From NCBI GenBank assembly GCA_025455205.1, contig JALOMZ010000029.1, positions 1 to 9,884 on the forward strand: 9,884 nucleotides of DNA, given 5' to 3'. A program made the position numbers and the translations under genes. Shown piece after piece: positions 1 to 5,680 of this stretch (position 1 is the first letter of the stretch; each line of letters begins with the position of its first letter). The DNA comes from Chitinophagaceae bacterium. GTDB lineage: Bacteria; Bacteroidota; Bacteroidia; Chitinophagales; Chitinophagaceae. The notes beneath the pieces were generated by a model. It was not told the DNA's origin. It searched no databases and worked only from the letters and a program-made list of their open reading frames with translations.

Positions 1-2
1 TC

Positions 3-293
3 ATCGGCGCCCGGCCCATGAATCCGGAATCGACCCTATTATACGGGCTGGTATTCTTCATGTGTGCCGTGGCGTTCACCATGCTTCGCAACTACCTGGT
101 GCGCAGCGGCCTGCTGCATGAAAGCATCAGCCGGGCAGCCCAGCAGAAAATCATCCGGAAGAACCGCCTGGCCTTTTCCATCTACTTGGTGGCGGCACTG
201 CTGGGCTATGTGTCGGTATACATTTCCTTCTTCCTGTTCCTGATCGTTCCGGCCATGTATTTCATGCCGGAGAAGATCGTGCATGAAGCCTGA
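3..293 (+). CDS. TMEM175/DUF1211-like potassium channel protein, C-terminal part (5' end outside window)
   Basis: The reading frame is open to the left edge (IGARP precedes the first Met at 18), so this is the tail of a longer gene cut by the window border; the ATG at 18 is probably internal. About 96 residues are visible. There are two hydrophobic segments (LLYGLVFFMCAVAFTML and the stretch from LAFSIYLVAALLGY to FLIVPAMYF) separated by a basic loop containing QQKIIRKNR, and the end is FMPEKIVHEA. This pattern, with a helix pair ending in a 'VPxxxxxPxKI' tail, matches the C-terminus of bacterial TMEM175 (DUF1211) proteins, which form potassium-selective channels in the cytoplasmic membrane. 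The assignment rests on recalled family resemblance, and the diagnostic N-terminal FSD motif lies outside the window. It could be another small polytopic membrane protein. It reads toward osmC, 113 bases downstream. Confidence 0.65.
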   Translation: MGARPMNPESTLLYGLVFFMCAVAFTMLRNYLVRSGLLHESISRAAQQKIIRKNRLAFSIYLVAALLGYVSVYISFFLFLIVPAMYFMPEKIVHEA

Positions 294-372
294 ATCTGTT
301 GCCCAACGGCAGCATACCCAACCGGTATTGCCGAATATGGGAATCCTTGGGCCGGAGCTGCGCCACAGTTCG

Positions 373-379
373 TAATTTG
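373..379 (+). promoter_or_regulatory. Possible -7 element of the osmC promoter
   Basis: TAATTTG lies 27 bases before the osmC ATG. It is one base shorter than the Bacteroidota -7 consensus TAnnTTTG. A TTGG that could act as the -33 element lies at 347-350, 22 bases upstream. The match is imperfect, so this is a weak call. Confidence 0.3.
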
Positions 380-406
380 CGCCCTCAAACAAAAAATACC
401 CCCTAT

Positions 407-817
407 ATGAAACGTCAAGCCACCGCCGTTTGGAACGGCTCCGGAAAAGAAGGCAATGGCCATCTTACCACCCAGAGCACCGTATTGCAGCAAACCCAAT
501 ACTCCTTCAACAGCCGTTTTGCCGAAGGTGTTGGCACCAACCCCGAGGAGCTGGTAGCCGCCGCCCATGCCGGTTGCTTCACCATGAAGCTGAGCTTTGT
601 GCTGGGTGGCATGAACCTGACGCCCGAAACCCTGGAGACCACCTGCCACATCACCCTGGAGAACGGGGCAATCACCAATTCCCACCTGGTGGTACAGGGC
701 AAGGTTCCCGGTGCCACTGCCGAGCAGTTTGCCGAAGCCGTGAAAGACGCAGAAGCCAACTGCCCCATCTCTAAGCTGTTCAACACTACCATTACTTCCG
801 AGGCTACCCTGCTTTAA
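407..817 (+). CDS. osmC: OsmC family peroxiredoxin (organic hydroperoxide reductase)
   Basis: This 136-residue protein has the usual length and layout of OsmC, a cytoplasmic thiol peroxidase that reduces organic and fatty-acid hydroperoxides. The two redox cysteines are present: Cys57 in AAAHAGCFTMKLS and Cys119 in ANCPISKLF. The family's Arg (Arg37, in FNSRF) and Glu (Glu47/48, in GTNPEEL) that assist the peroxidatic Cys are also there. The N-terminus (AVWNGSGKEGNGHLTTQS) resembles E. coli OsmC closely, which favours OsmC over Ohr. I chose the ATG at 407 because the family motif starts there; the frame is open upstream to a TTG at 299, but that extension has no family resemblance. No clear Shine-Dalgarno precedes it, as is common in Bacteroidota. 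It is followed by a strong hairpin and is probably monocistronic. Confidence 0.95.
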   Translation: MKRQATAVWNGSGKEGNGHLTTQSTVLQQTQYSFNSRFAEGVGTNPEELVAAAHAGCFTMKLSFVLGGMNLTPETLETTCHITLENGAITNSHLVVQGKVPGATAEQFAEAVKDAEANCPISKLFNTTITSEATLL

Positions 818-840
818 GGATAACCCTGTTGTGGTACACT

Positions 841-870
841 GAAACGCCTGCCAAATGCGGCAGGCGTTTC
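841..870. terminator. Perfect 12-bp hairpin, probable bidirectional terminator
   Basis: GAAACGCCTGCC (841-852) and GGCAGGCGTTTC (859-870) are perfect reverse complements around a six-base loop. The hairpin lies 23 bases after the osmC stop and 31 bases beyond the stop of the convergent outer-membrane protein gene. The arms carry A-runs and T-runs on either side, so it can end transcription from both genes. The U-tract after the stem is short (GCATTTG). Confidence 0.8.
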
Positions 871-901
871 GCATTTGTATGAATTGTGTGCTGCACCCAT
901 T

Positions 902-2236
902 TTAAAGCATCAGCCTGGATGGATTGATGCGGATGTAAAACTGTGCTGACAGGGGCGCTTTGCCATAGTAAGGCTCCAGGTCTGCGGGAAAGCGGTGTGC
1001 GGTTGCCTGCAGTCCGGCAGCCAGATCTGTGTTCCGGAAACGAAGCAGGTTTCGGGAAAATCCAAGGGTTAATGCGTGCACATTGTACAGGTGGCCATGG
1101 TTGTCAGGCAAGTCAAGTTGCAGTTCCGCTGCAGATTTCTGCACCCATTCGTAGCGTCCGTAGAAATTGTTCTTTTTCATGCCGAGCTGGCTCTCCAGCA
1201 AAACGGCATGCTCGCTGTGGTGGTCCTGCCTGTTGTATCCCCAGGCCAGGGTGCTATTGATGGTGGTACCAGGACCGCTGTTGCTGTGTGAAACACTGGC
1301 TGTGGTGCGCGTGCCCGCAGCCTCCCCGGCTTTTTCTTCTGAGGGGTTGAAATAGCCGGCCGACACCTGAGCACTCCAGGCTTCCGACAGGTTGGCGCTT
1401 ATGCGCCAGGAATAACTGTTCAGCCTGGGGGCATCAAAATGATAGCGGTCTTCATCCGGTTCGGTGCCATTGAACAGGCTGCCTTCCAGTTTCAGCCACT
1501 TATAGCGGATACCCAGGGTTGCCACACCGAAACTGATATGGGTGGCATCGAGCCAGTGGTGCCCCAGGGGCGCATCGGGGTTGGAAAGTGCACTGGGGCG
1601 GTGCATAAAAGCTGCAGGGCCCAGGGCTGGCTCGCCGGGATAACCCAGGTAGCCGTTCAGGTCAACATGTTGGCTGACCTGGTAAGTGTAGCCTGCAAAA
1701 AGGCCGGAAACGAAGTCGTGCGGATGCTGGCGATCTACCAGCGGTGCCCCCTGCCAGGATTCCCCGCTTTGAAATAACAAAGGATACCCGTCGCCTCCCA
1801 TGGTCATTCTGTCGAGAGAAACCATGGTCCCGGCTGTCAGCAGGCCCCGGCTGCCCACCCGCCGCTGCGCCATGCCCATCACCCAGTTAGGAACAGCAAT
1901 GCCGCTGCCACCGCGCTGCTGCCGGTGATTGATGTTAACAGACCGTACAGAAAGGAATACGGATCCATGCAGCATCAGGTTCCAGCCAGACCTGCTGTGA
2001 TGCATATAGGCATAAACCGGGGAAAGATCGGGCTGCCAACCCGTGCCGGAGCCGTTTCTGCTCATGGGCATGGAAAGCGACCAGGCGTGCGTCATAACAG
2101 GAGCATCTTGATGTGCATGTCGGCTATCCGGCTGCAGCAGACTGTCAGTTGCGGATAGATGTGTGTGATGCTGATGCTGGGCGGGCACATGCAACCACCC
2201 TATCCACATCAATATATATAAACAAAAATATTTCAT
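902..2236 (-). CDS. Outer-membrane beta-barrel-like protein, His-rich, in a metal-handling cluster
   Basis: This 444-residue protein begins with a signal peptide (MKYFCLYILMWIGWLHVPAQ, likely cut near residue 20). The mature end then starts with a His-rich stretch (HQHHTH, residues 21-26, with more His up to about 50). The body consists of short alternating polar/aromatic strands (for example SAQVSAGYF, NFYGRYEWVQ) and the C-terminus is strand-like (SAQFYIRINPSRLML), consistent with an outer-membrane beta-barrel. A conserved-looking HPHD lies at residues 171-174, and several Met clusters (MGMAQ, DRMTMGGD) could bind soft metals. It is the last gene of the run AraC-HMA, HMA-DUF4396, this gene, starting 32 bases after the stop of the HMA-DUF4396 gene. 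From memory, similar HPHD proteins sit beside copper and other heavy-metal genes. No transport function is proven, and passive metal binding in the envelope is equally possible. The start is the only ATG that gives a signal peptide. Confidence 0.75.
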   Translation of the reverse strand: MKYFCLYILMWIGWLHVPAQHQHHTHLSATDSLLQPDSRHAHQDAPVMTHAWSLSMPMSRNGSGTGWQPDLSPVYAYMHHSRSGWNLMLHGSVFLSVRSVNINHRQQRGGSGIAVPNWVMGMAQRRVGSRGLLTAGTMVSLDRMTMGGDGYPLLFQSGESWQGAPLVDRQHPHDFVSGLFAGYTYQVSQHVDLNGYLGYPGEPALGPAAFMHRPSALSNPDAPLGHHWLDATHISFGVATLGIRYKWLKLEGSLFNGTEPDEDRYHFDAPRLNSYSWRISANLSEAWSAQVSAGYFNPSEEKAGEAAGTRTTASVSHSNSGPGTTINSTLAWGYNRQDHHSEHAVLLESQLGMKKNNFYGRYEWVQKSAAELQLDLPDNHGHLYNVHALTLGFSRNLLRFRNTDLAAGLQATAHRFPADLEPYYGKAPLSAQFYIRINPSRLML

Positions 2237-2268
2237 ATTTATATTATTTTACATTCGTCAGCAATGAT

Positions 2269-2967
2269 TCAGTGACAGGCTTTGTTGAATTTTTTGAGCT
2301 TGTAGTAGTTGTAGGGCAGTGGAATCAGAAAACCTGCCAGCGCAGCAGGGGCAAATGCCACCCAGTACAGGGGATCCGACAACTGCATCTTGCCGCCGGT
2401 GATCATGAAATCCGTGAGGTTCATGGCTATTTCCATTGCCACCATGGAAAGAAACGACATGCCCATGGCCATACGGAAGGCAGCCCCCCAGCTCATTCGC
2501 TCCCGGTACCGGAGGATGGAGCTTTCCAGAAGAATGGAGGTGAACAGGCCAGCCACTACGGCCAAAGCCATTTGCAGTGCCATTGGCGTGGCCGGATAGT
2601 AGGCCTGCAAAAAAATGATCATGCCAAAATCGCCGATGCTGCAGCCTATCAGGCAATTGAGGGTGTTGAAAGCTGCCCGCTTCCAAATGGCAGGGTCACC
2701 CCATTGAATGCCGGATTGCTGCCGCGCAGTGTACATGTCGCAGGTAACGGCTTCGCCGGCATTGCCTGGTACAGCGTTAAAACCGGCTGACGCCACCAGC
2801 CGCTGAATGTCGGCAATGGGCAGGGAGGTGCGCACGGAAAGGGTTTTATCAGGTGCGTTCAGGTCTATTTCCCAATGATCGATGTGTTGGTTGGCATTGA
2901 GAACCGGCGACAATTTGCCAAGGCATGCCCCGCAGTGCAGGTTGGTGTTGAGTTGGATGGTGTTCAT
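2269..2967 (-). CDS. HMA domain fused to DUF4396 membrane domain, putative metal-handling protein
   Basis: The protein has 232 residues from the ATG at 2967. Residues 1-66 form a heavy-metal-associated (HMA) fold, with the metal-binding pair Cys12/Cys15 in LHCGACLGKL, followed by the expected beta-alpha pattern up to LVASAGFNAV. After a linker (about 67-95) comes a DUF4396-type membrane domain with four hydrophobic segments (roughly 99-121, 128-150, 164-184, 199-221). Its first helix carries the family-like motif NCLIGCSIGDF, with Cys105 and Cys109 as possible ligands inside the membrane. The third helix is Met-rich (MAMGMSFLSMVAMEIAM), which suits Cu(I) or Ag(I). The HMA domain should capture metal in the cytoplasm and pass it to the membrane part; that is inference. 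An in-frame GTG at 3003 would add 12 residues (MAELCILKNNRA) with no HMA character, so I prefer 2967. The gene follows the HMA-AraC gene by 89 bases and precedes the outer-membrane gene by 32. Confidence 0.85.
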   Translation of the reverse strand: MNTIQLNTNLHCGACLGKLSPVLNANQHIDHWEIDLNAPDKTLSVRTSLPIADIQRLVASAGFNAVPGNAGEAVTCDMYTARQQSGIQWGDPAIWKRAAFNTLNCLIGCSIGDFGMIIFLQAYYPATPMALQMALAVVAGLFTSILLESSILRYRERMSWGAAFRMAMGMSFLSMVAMEIAMNLTDFMITGGKMQLSDPLYWVAFAPAALAGFLIPLPYNYYKLKKFNKACH

Positions 2968-3001
2968 GGCTCTGTTGTTTTTGAGAATACAAAGCTCCGC
3001 C

Positions 3002-3021
3002 ACAGCCTACGCGCCGGCTGT
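3002..3021. repeat. Inverted repeat in the gap between regulator and HMA-DUF4396 gene
   Basis: ACAGCC (3002-3007) and GGCTGT (3016-3021) are perfect reverse complements around an eight-base GC-rich centre. The site lies in the 89-base gap, 34 bases before the HMA-DUF4396 start. It could be an operator of the neighbouring regulator or an RNA hairpin that tunes downstream expression. No T-run follows on the minus strand, so it does not look like a terminator. Confidence 0.35.
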
Positions 3022-3056
3022 ACACCATTCAGGGATTGATGTATATAATTTTTGGA

Positions 3057-3626
3057 TCAGACCTTATCCAGGGGAATGCGCTTGTGAAGACCGATCTTCC
3101 TGAAATGGGAAGGCGTGAGGCCCGTAACCTTCTTGAATTGCGCTGAGAGATGATGCATGCTGCTGAAGCCCAGCTCGTAGGCTATTTCTGTTATGGTCTG
3201 CTGCCCGTAAACTAAAAGCTCCTTGGCCTTTTCTATCCGCTGGGCAATGAAGTAGTTTTCAATGGTAACTCCTTCTACGGAAGAGAAAAGGTCGCTGAGG
3301 TAGCTGTAGTCAAAATGCAATTGCCGGGTTATGTAGTCAGACAGGTTCTGCTGGCGCACACCGGTTTCAGCAATCGTTTGGATATAATGAAGCGTCAGCT
3401 GTTTGATCTTCTCGATGAGCGCGGTTTTCCGGTCGTCAATCAATTCGAAACCCAGCGACTGCAATACCTTGCTCAGTTGACCGAGCTGGGCGGGAAGCAA
3501 GGCCTCACGAAAGCGCACTTCACCCAGCTGTACCTCATCCCAGGGCAGCTGCGCCTGGGTAAGCACCTGCTGTACCGCCAGGATGCATCTCTGGCATACC
3601 ATGTTACGGACAAAGCGCGTTTCCAT
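3057..3626 (-). CDS. AraC-type transcriptional regulator with N-terminal HMA-like CxxC sensor domain
   Basis: The protein has 189 residues. Residues 1-64 look like an HMA-type metal-binding domain: FVRNMVCQRCILAVQQVL, with Cys11 and Cys14 in the position of the HMA CxxC, then a beta strand and a second helix ending SLGFELIDD. A helical linker (about 67-90) leads to an AraC/XylS DNA-binding domain (about 94-178) with both helix-turn-helix units; the second is typical (TITEIAYELGFSSMHHLSAQFKKVTGLTPSHFRK). The usual AraC cupin sensor is absent, so the ligand is probably a soft metal ion bound by the cysteine pair. It lies immediately upstream of, and on the same strand as, the HMA-DUF4396 and outer-membrane genes, which makes those genes and itself its likely targets. 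The ATG at 3626 lies 38 bases past the VOC gene stop. Domain calls are firm from sequence; metal identity is inferred. Confidence 0.88.
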   Translation of the reverse strand: METRFVRNMVCQRCILAVQQVLTQAQLPWDEVQLGEVRFREALLPAQLGQLSKVLQSLGFELIDDRKTALIEKIKQLTLHYIQTIAETGVRQQNLSDYITRQLHFDYSYLSDLFSSVEGVTIENYFIAQRIEKAKELLVYGQQTITEIAYELGFSSMHHLSAQFKKVTGLTPSHFRKIGLHKRIPLDKV

Positions 3627-3664
3627 ACATGCAAATTACACCATGCTGCAATGCCAGCTGACGG

Positions 3665-4156
3665 TCAATCCAGGATGGCTTCCGCCAACAGGCCATCCAG
3701 GTCAAGCGAACGCGTATACATGTTCAGGCTGCCATCCGGAAGTCGCGGCCATTGTTCCTGCGGCTTATCCCAATACAACTCTACTCCATTCCCATCGGGG
3801 TCGTCGAGGTAAATGGCTTCGCTAACACCATGATCACTGGCGCCCGTGAGCGGATAGCCTGCCTTCAAGAGTTGCTGCAGGGCGGTGGCCAGGTCTTTCC
3901 GCTCCGGATAGAGGATGGCCGTATGAAAGAGTCCGGCACTCCGCAGGGGAGCCGGCGGCGCATCTTTGCTGTACCAGGTGTTGAGGCCAATGTGGTGGTG
4001 ATACCCTCCGGCCGAAATAAAGGCAGCCTGCTGTCCGTACAGCTGGGTGACCTCAAAACCCAGCAGGCCGCAATAAAAATCCAGCGACCGCTGCAGATCG
4101 GCCACTTTAAGATGCACATGCCCGATGCGGGTACCGGAGGGAATGATGTATGACAT
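3665..4156 (-). CDS. VOC family protein, glyoxalase/catechol 2,3-dioxygenase-like
   Basis: The 163-residue protein has the vicinal-oxygen-chelate fold as two beta-alpha-beta-beta-beta units. The first is GHVHLKVADLQRSLDFYCGL (residues 12-31) through GGYHHHIGLNTW (50-61). The second is GLFHTAILYPERKDLATAL (75-93) through DPDGNGVELYWD (119-130). Likely metal ligands are His15, His78 and Glu126, with His53-55 near the site. The order and the GYHHHIGLNTW motif resemble bacterial CatE-type extradiol dioxygenases, but the substrate cannot be told; a lyase or glyoxalase role is possible. I chose the ATG at 4156 over an upstream TTG at 4195 because an exact TAnnTTTG element lies at 4183-4190 and would place the transcript start inside the longer version. 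It precedes the HMA-AraC gene by 38 bases and may co-transcribe with it, though no functional link is evident. Confidence 0.85.
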   Translation of the reverse strand: MSYIIPSGTRIGHVHLKVADLQRSLDFYCGLLGFEVTQLYGQQAAFISAGGYHHHIGLNTWYSKDAPPAPLRSAGLFHTAILYPERKDLATALQQLLKAGYPLTGASDHGVSEAIYLDDPDGNGVELYWDKPQEQWPRLPDGSLNMYTRSLDLDGLLAEAILD

Positions 4157-4182
4157 GAAAGAAATTTTTATTATGTTACTGC

Positions 4183-4190
4183 CAAATTTA
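4183..4190 (-). promoter_or_regulatory. -7 promoter element for the VOC gene
   Basis: On the minus strand this reads TAAATTTG, an exact match to the Bacteroidota -7 consensus TAnnTTTG, 26 bases before the VOC ATG. No clear -33 TTTG is seen upstream; that region overlaps the start of the divergent DUF4199 gene. Confidence 0.5.
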
Positions 4191-4194
4191 CCCA

Positions 4195-4683
4195 ATGAAA
4201 AACTGGCGTACAGAAATTAAATGGGGCCTCCTCTTTGTCCTGGCAGGGCTGGCCTGGACCTGGCTGGAGAAACTGGCCGGCTTACATTCCACCCGTATCG
4301 ATCAGCATGCCAGCCTGACCATGCTGTTCATGATACCCGCTTTTGCGCTGTACTGGCTGGCATTCCGCGAAAAGAAGCGGCAGCTGGGCGGGCAGATCAG
4401 TTTCAGGCAGGCATTCCTCAGCGGATTGGTGATTTCCGTAGTTGTTACTGTGCTTACGCCGTTGTCGCAGTACCTGACCCATTATTTCATTTCCCCGGAT
4501 TATTTGAGGAATATCACAGATTATTCCGTTCGTACAGGCGCCATGACCGCCGAAGAAGCCAGCGGCTATTTCACGTTCAAAAACTATGTGATACAGTCGT
4601 TGCTCTTTGCGCCGGTGGCCGGCATCATTACTTCGCTGCTGGTTGGATGGCTGGTGAGCCGCGGTAAATCCGGCCAGGCCTGA
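4195..4683 (+). CDS. DUF4199 family membrane protein
   Basis: The 162-residue protein has four predicted membrane helices (about 9-27, 40-57, 73-96, 130-155). Its features match DUF4199, a Bacteroidota membrane family of unknown function: an N-terminal helix beginning KNWRTEIKWGLLFVLAG; a short EK-rich cytoplasmic loop (REKKRQLGGQ) before ISFRQAFLSGLVIS; an extracytoplasmic stretch with YFISPDYLRNITDYSVRTG; and a last helix followed by a basic tail (VSRGKSGQ). It diverges from the VOC gene, with only 38 bases between the two start codons. No promoter element matching the -7 consensus was found for this strand in that gap. Its biochemical role is unknown. Confidence 0.85.
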   Translation: MKNWRTEIKWGLLFVLAGLAWTWLEKLAGLHSTRIDQHASLTMLFMIPAFALYWLAFREKKRQLGGQISFRQAFLSGLVISVVVTVLTPLSQYLTHYFISPDYLRNITDYSVRTGAMTAEEASGYFTFKNYVIQSLLFAPVAGIITSLLVGWLVSRGKSGQA

Positions 4684-4690
4684 TATCCCT

Positions 4691-4834
4691 TTATTTCCGC
4701 CTGCGCCCGATCATCCACATGACCAGCAAGCCCATCAGCACCAGGAAGGCGAAGGGCAACCAGGAGCCCACATGATAGCCGATCTTATAGGAGGTGCTGG
4801 TGGTATCTATCTGCAGAAAAGGCCATTGTTCCAT
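4691..4834 (-). CDS. Small 47-residue single-pass membrane protein
   Basis: An ATG at 4834 opens a 47-codon frame ending in TAA at 4691-4693. The protein starts MEQWPFLQIDTTSTSYKIG, then YHVGSWLP, then one hydrophobic helix (about residues 25-43, FAFLVLMGLLVMWMIG) and a positively charged tail (RRRK). A polar N-terminus, one helix and a basic C-terminal stop are what a real small membrane protein looks like, with the tail in the cytoplasm. It fills most of the otherwise empty gap between the DUF4199 stop and nfu. It sits 68 bases downstream of the nfu stop on the same strand, after the two hairpins, so it may be read through from nfu or have its own promoter. No function is known to me. Confidence is limited by its length. 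Confidence 0.6.
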   Translation of the reverse strand: MEQWPFLQIDTTSTSYKIGYHVGSWLPFAFLVLMGLLVMWMIGRRRK

Positions 4835-4846
4835 GCCGCCAAAATA

Positions 4847-4879
4847 GAAAACCTGTGCCGGATACCAGCACAGGTTTTC
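4847..4879 (-). terminator. 12-bp hairpin after nfu, probable terminator or attenuator
   Basis: GAAAACCTGTGC (4847-4858) and GCACAGGTTTTC (4868-4879) are perfect reverse complements around a nine-base loop. On the minus strand the stem is followed by TATTTT, giving a reasonable intrinsic terminator for nfu. It ends only 12 bases before the start codon of the 47-residue gene, so it could also limit or control expression of that gene. Confidence 0.7.
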
Positions 4880-4884
4880 AAAAG

Positions 4885-4900
4885 TCCTGTTTGTACAGGA
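4885..4900 (-). repeat. Small 6-bp hairpin next to the nfu stop codon
   Basis: TCCTGT (4885-4890) and ACAGGA (4895-4900) pair around a four-base loop, two bases past the nfu stop. It forms a tandem with the larger hairpin downstream. It may protect the 3' end of the message or assist termination; it is too short to be sure. Confidence 0.4.
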
Positions 4901-4902
4901 TA

Positions 4903-5508
4903 TTATTCGGCGTCGGCCACCACTTCCTGCACTTCGGGAATCATGCGTTTCATCATGCCTTCAATGCCGGCCTTCAGCGTAATCATGCTGGAGGGGCAAC
5001 CACTGCAACTGCCCTGCAGGGCCAGGTTCACCACACCCTCATGGTAGCTCTTGAACTGGATGGCGCCGCCGTCCATTTCCACTGCCGGCTTCACGTAGTT
5101 TTCCAGCAGTTCCTTGATGCGCTTTACCACATCGTCGTCATCTGCGGCCACGGTGTTGGTGGCCACTTTCTGGGCCTTGCTGGCCGCCAGTTCATCTTCG
5201 TTCACAACTACACCGCCGCTTTCCAGGTATTCCTTCAGGAATTGCTTCACGGTGGGAATAACATCCATCCAGTCTTCGGTATCGGCCGTCTTGGTGAGGG
5301 TTACGAAGTTGCTGGCAATGAACACACTCTTGATGAAGGGAAAGGTGAACAGTTCCTTGGCCAGGGGCGAGGGAGCTGCGCTTTCCTCATCGGGAAAATC
5401 GATGCTCTTACCCGGATACAGGAGTTTGTTGGCCACAAACTTCATGGTTTCCGGGTTGGGAGTCATTTCAGTGTAGATGCTGATAACGGGGTTGCCTGTT
5501 TGTATCAT
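4903..5508 (-). CDS. Nfu-type iron-sulfur cluster carrier (Nfu_N plus NifU domain)
   Basis: The 201-residue protein has the two-domain build of NFU1-like carriers. An Nfu_N domain spans about residues 8-95 (IYTEMTPNPETMKFVANK at the front, then FPFIKSVFIASNFVTLTK and PTVKQFLKEYL). A flexible acidic linker follows (around AADDDD, 121-126), then a NifU C-terminal domain from about 127 to 195. That domain contains the cluster-binding CSGC (Cys168, Cys171) followed by PSSMITLKAGIEGMM, and the family's VKPAVEMDGGAIQF. Such proteins accept 4Fe-4S clusters and pass them to client enzymes in the cytoplasm. The frame is open upstream to 5658, but the ATG at 5508 starts right before the conserved region, and an exact -7 promoter element lies at 5558-5565, inside the longer version. 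Two hairpins follow the stop. Confidence 0.93.
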   Translation of the reverse strand: MIQTGNPVISIYTEMTPNPETMKFVANKLLYPGKSIDFPDEESAAPSPLAKELFTFPFIKSVFIASNFVTLTKTADTEDWMDVIPTVKQFLKEYLESGGVVVNEDELAASKAQKVATNTVAADDDDVVKRIKELLENYVKPAVEMDGGAIQFKSYHEGVVNLALQGSCSGCPSSMITLKAGIEGMMKRMIPEVQEVVADAE

Positions 5509-5557
5509 AATAAGGTCGAATTTCTGTGTATTGGCGGAAATTTCCGAAAAACAGTCA

Positions 5558-5565
5558 CAAAGGTA
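5558..5565 (-). promoter_or_regulatory. -7 promoter element for nfu
   Basis: The minus strand reads TACCTTTG, an exact TAnnTTTG match, leaving a 5' untranslated region of roughly 40 bases before the nfu ATG. A possible -33 element (TTAG) lies 23 bases upstream but is weak. The rest of the 172-base gap to the PAP2 stop (5509-5680) holds no gene that I can support. Confidence 0.5.
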
Positions 5566-5663
5566 ACAGCCGAGGGGCCCTTTGGGTTCTAAGGCCTTGT
5601 GAAGCTCCGGAAATGGCCGGTATTTTTCCCGGATTCGAAAGGTGCCTGCCCTGAACAAGCTTT

Positions 5664-5679
5664 CCCGGCGCTGCCCGGG
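5664..5679 (-). terminator. Weak GC-rich hairpin just after the PAP2 stop
   Basis: CCCGG (5664-5668) and CCGGG (5675-5679) can pair around a six-base loop directly after the PAP2 stop codon. On the minus strand no T-run follows, so termination here is only a possibility. Confidence 0.25.
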
Positions 5680-5680
5680 T

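Noticed and set aside
206..874. Long open frame of 222 codons on the minus strand across osmC
   Set aside because: It is antisense to the convincing OsmC protein, has no family resemblance and a low-complexity composition rich in Gly, Gln and Cys, as expected of a shadow frame in GC-rich coding DNA.
2113..2790. Plus-strand open frame of 225 codons across the HMA-DUF4396 gene
   Set aside because: It spans the end of one minus-strand gene, the intergenic gap and the next gene, without any recognisable motif. The HMA and DUF4396 motifs on the other strand are decisive.
2968..3003. GTG-initiated 12-residue extension of the HMA-DUF4396 protein
   Set aside because: HMA domains begin directly at the ATG at 2967, and the extension has no resemblance to anything and covers the inverted repeat.
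3632..3638. TAATTTG on the minus strand as a promoter for the HMA-AraC gene
   Set aside because: It is one base short of the -7 consensus and five bases from the start codon, so the transcript would begin inside the gene.
4855..5592. Plus-strand open frame of 245 codons opposite nfu
   Set aside because: The opposite strand has the full Nfu_N and NifU domains with CSGC. The plus-strand product is His- and Gly-rich with no domain pattern.
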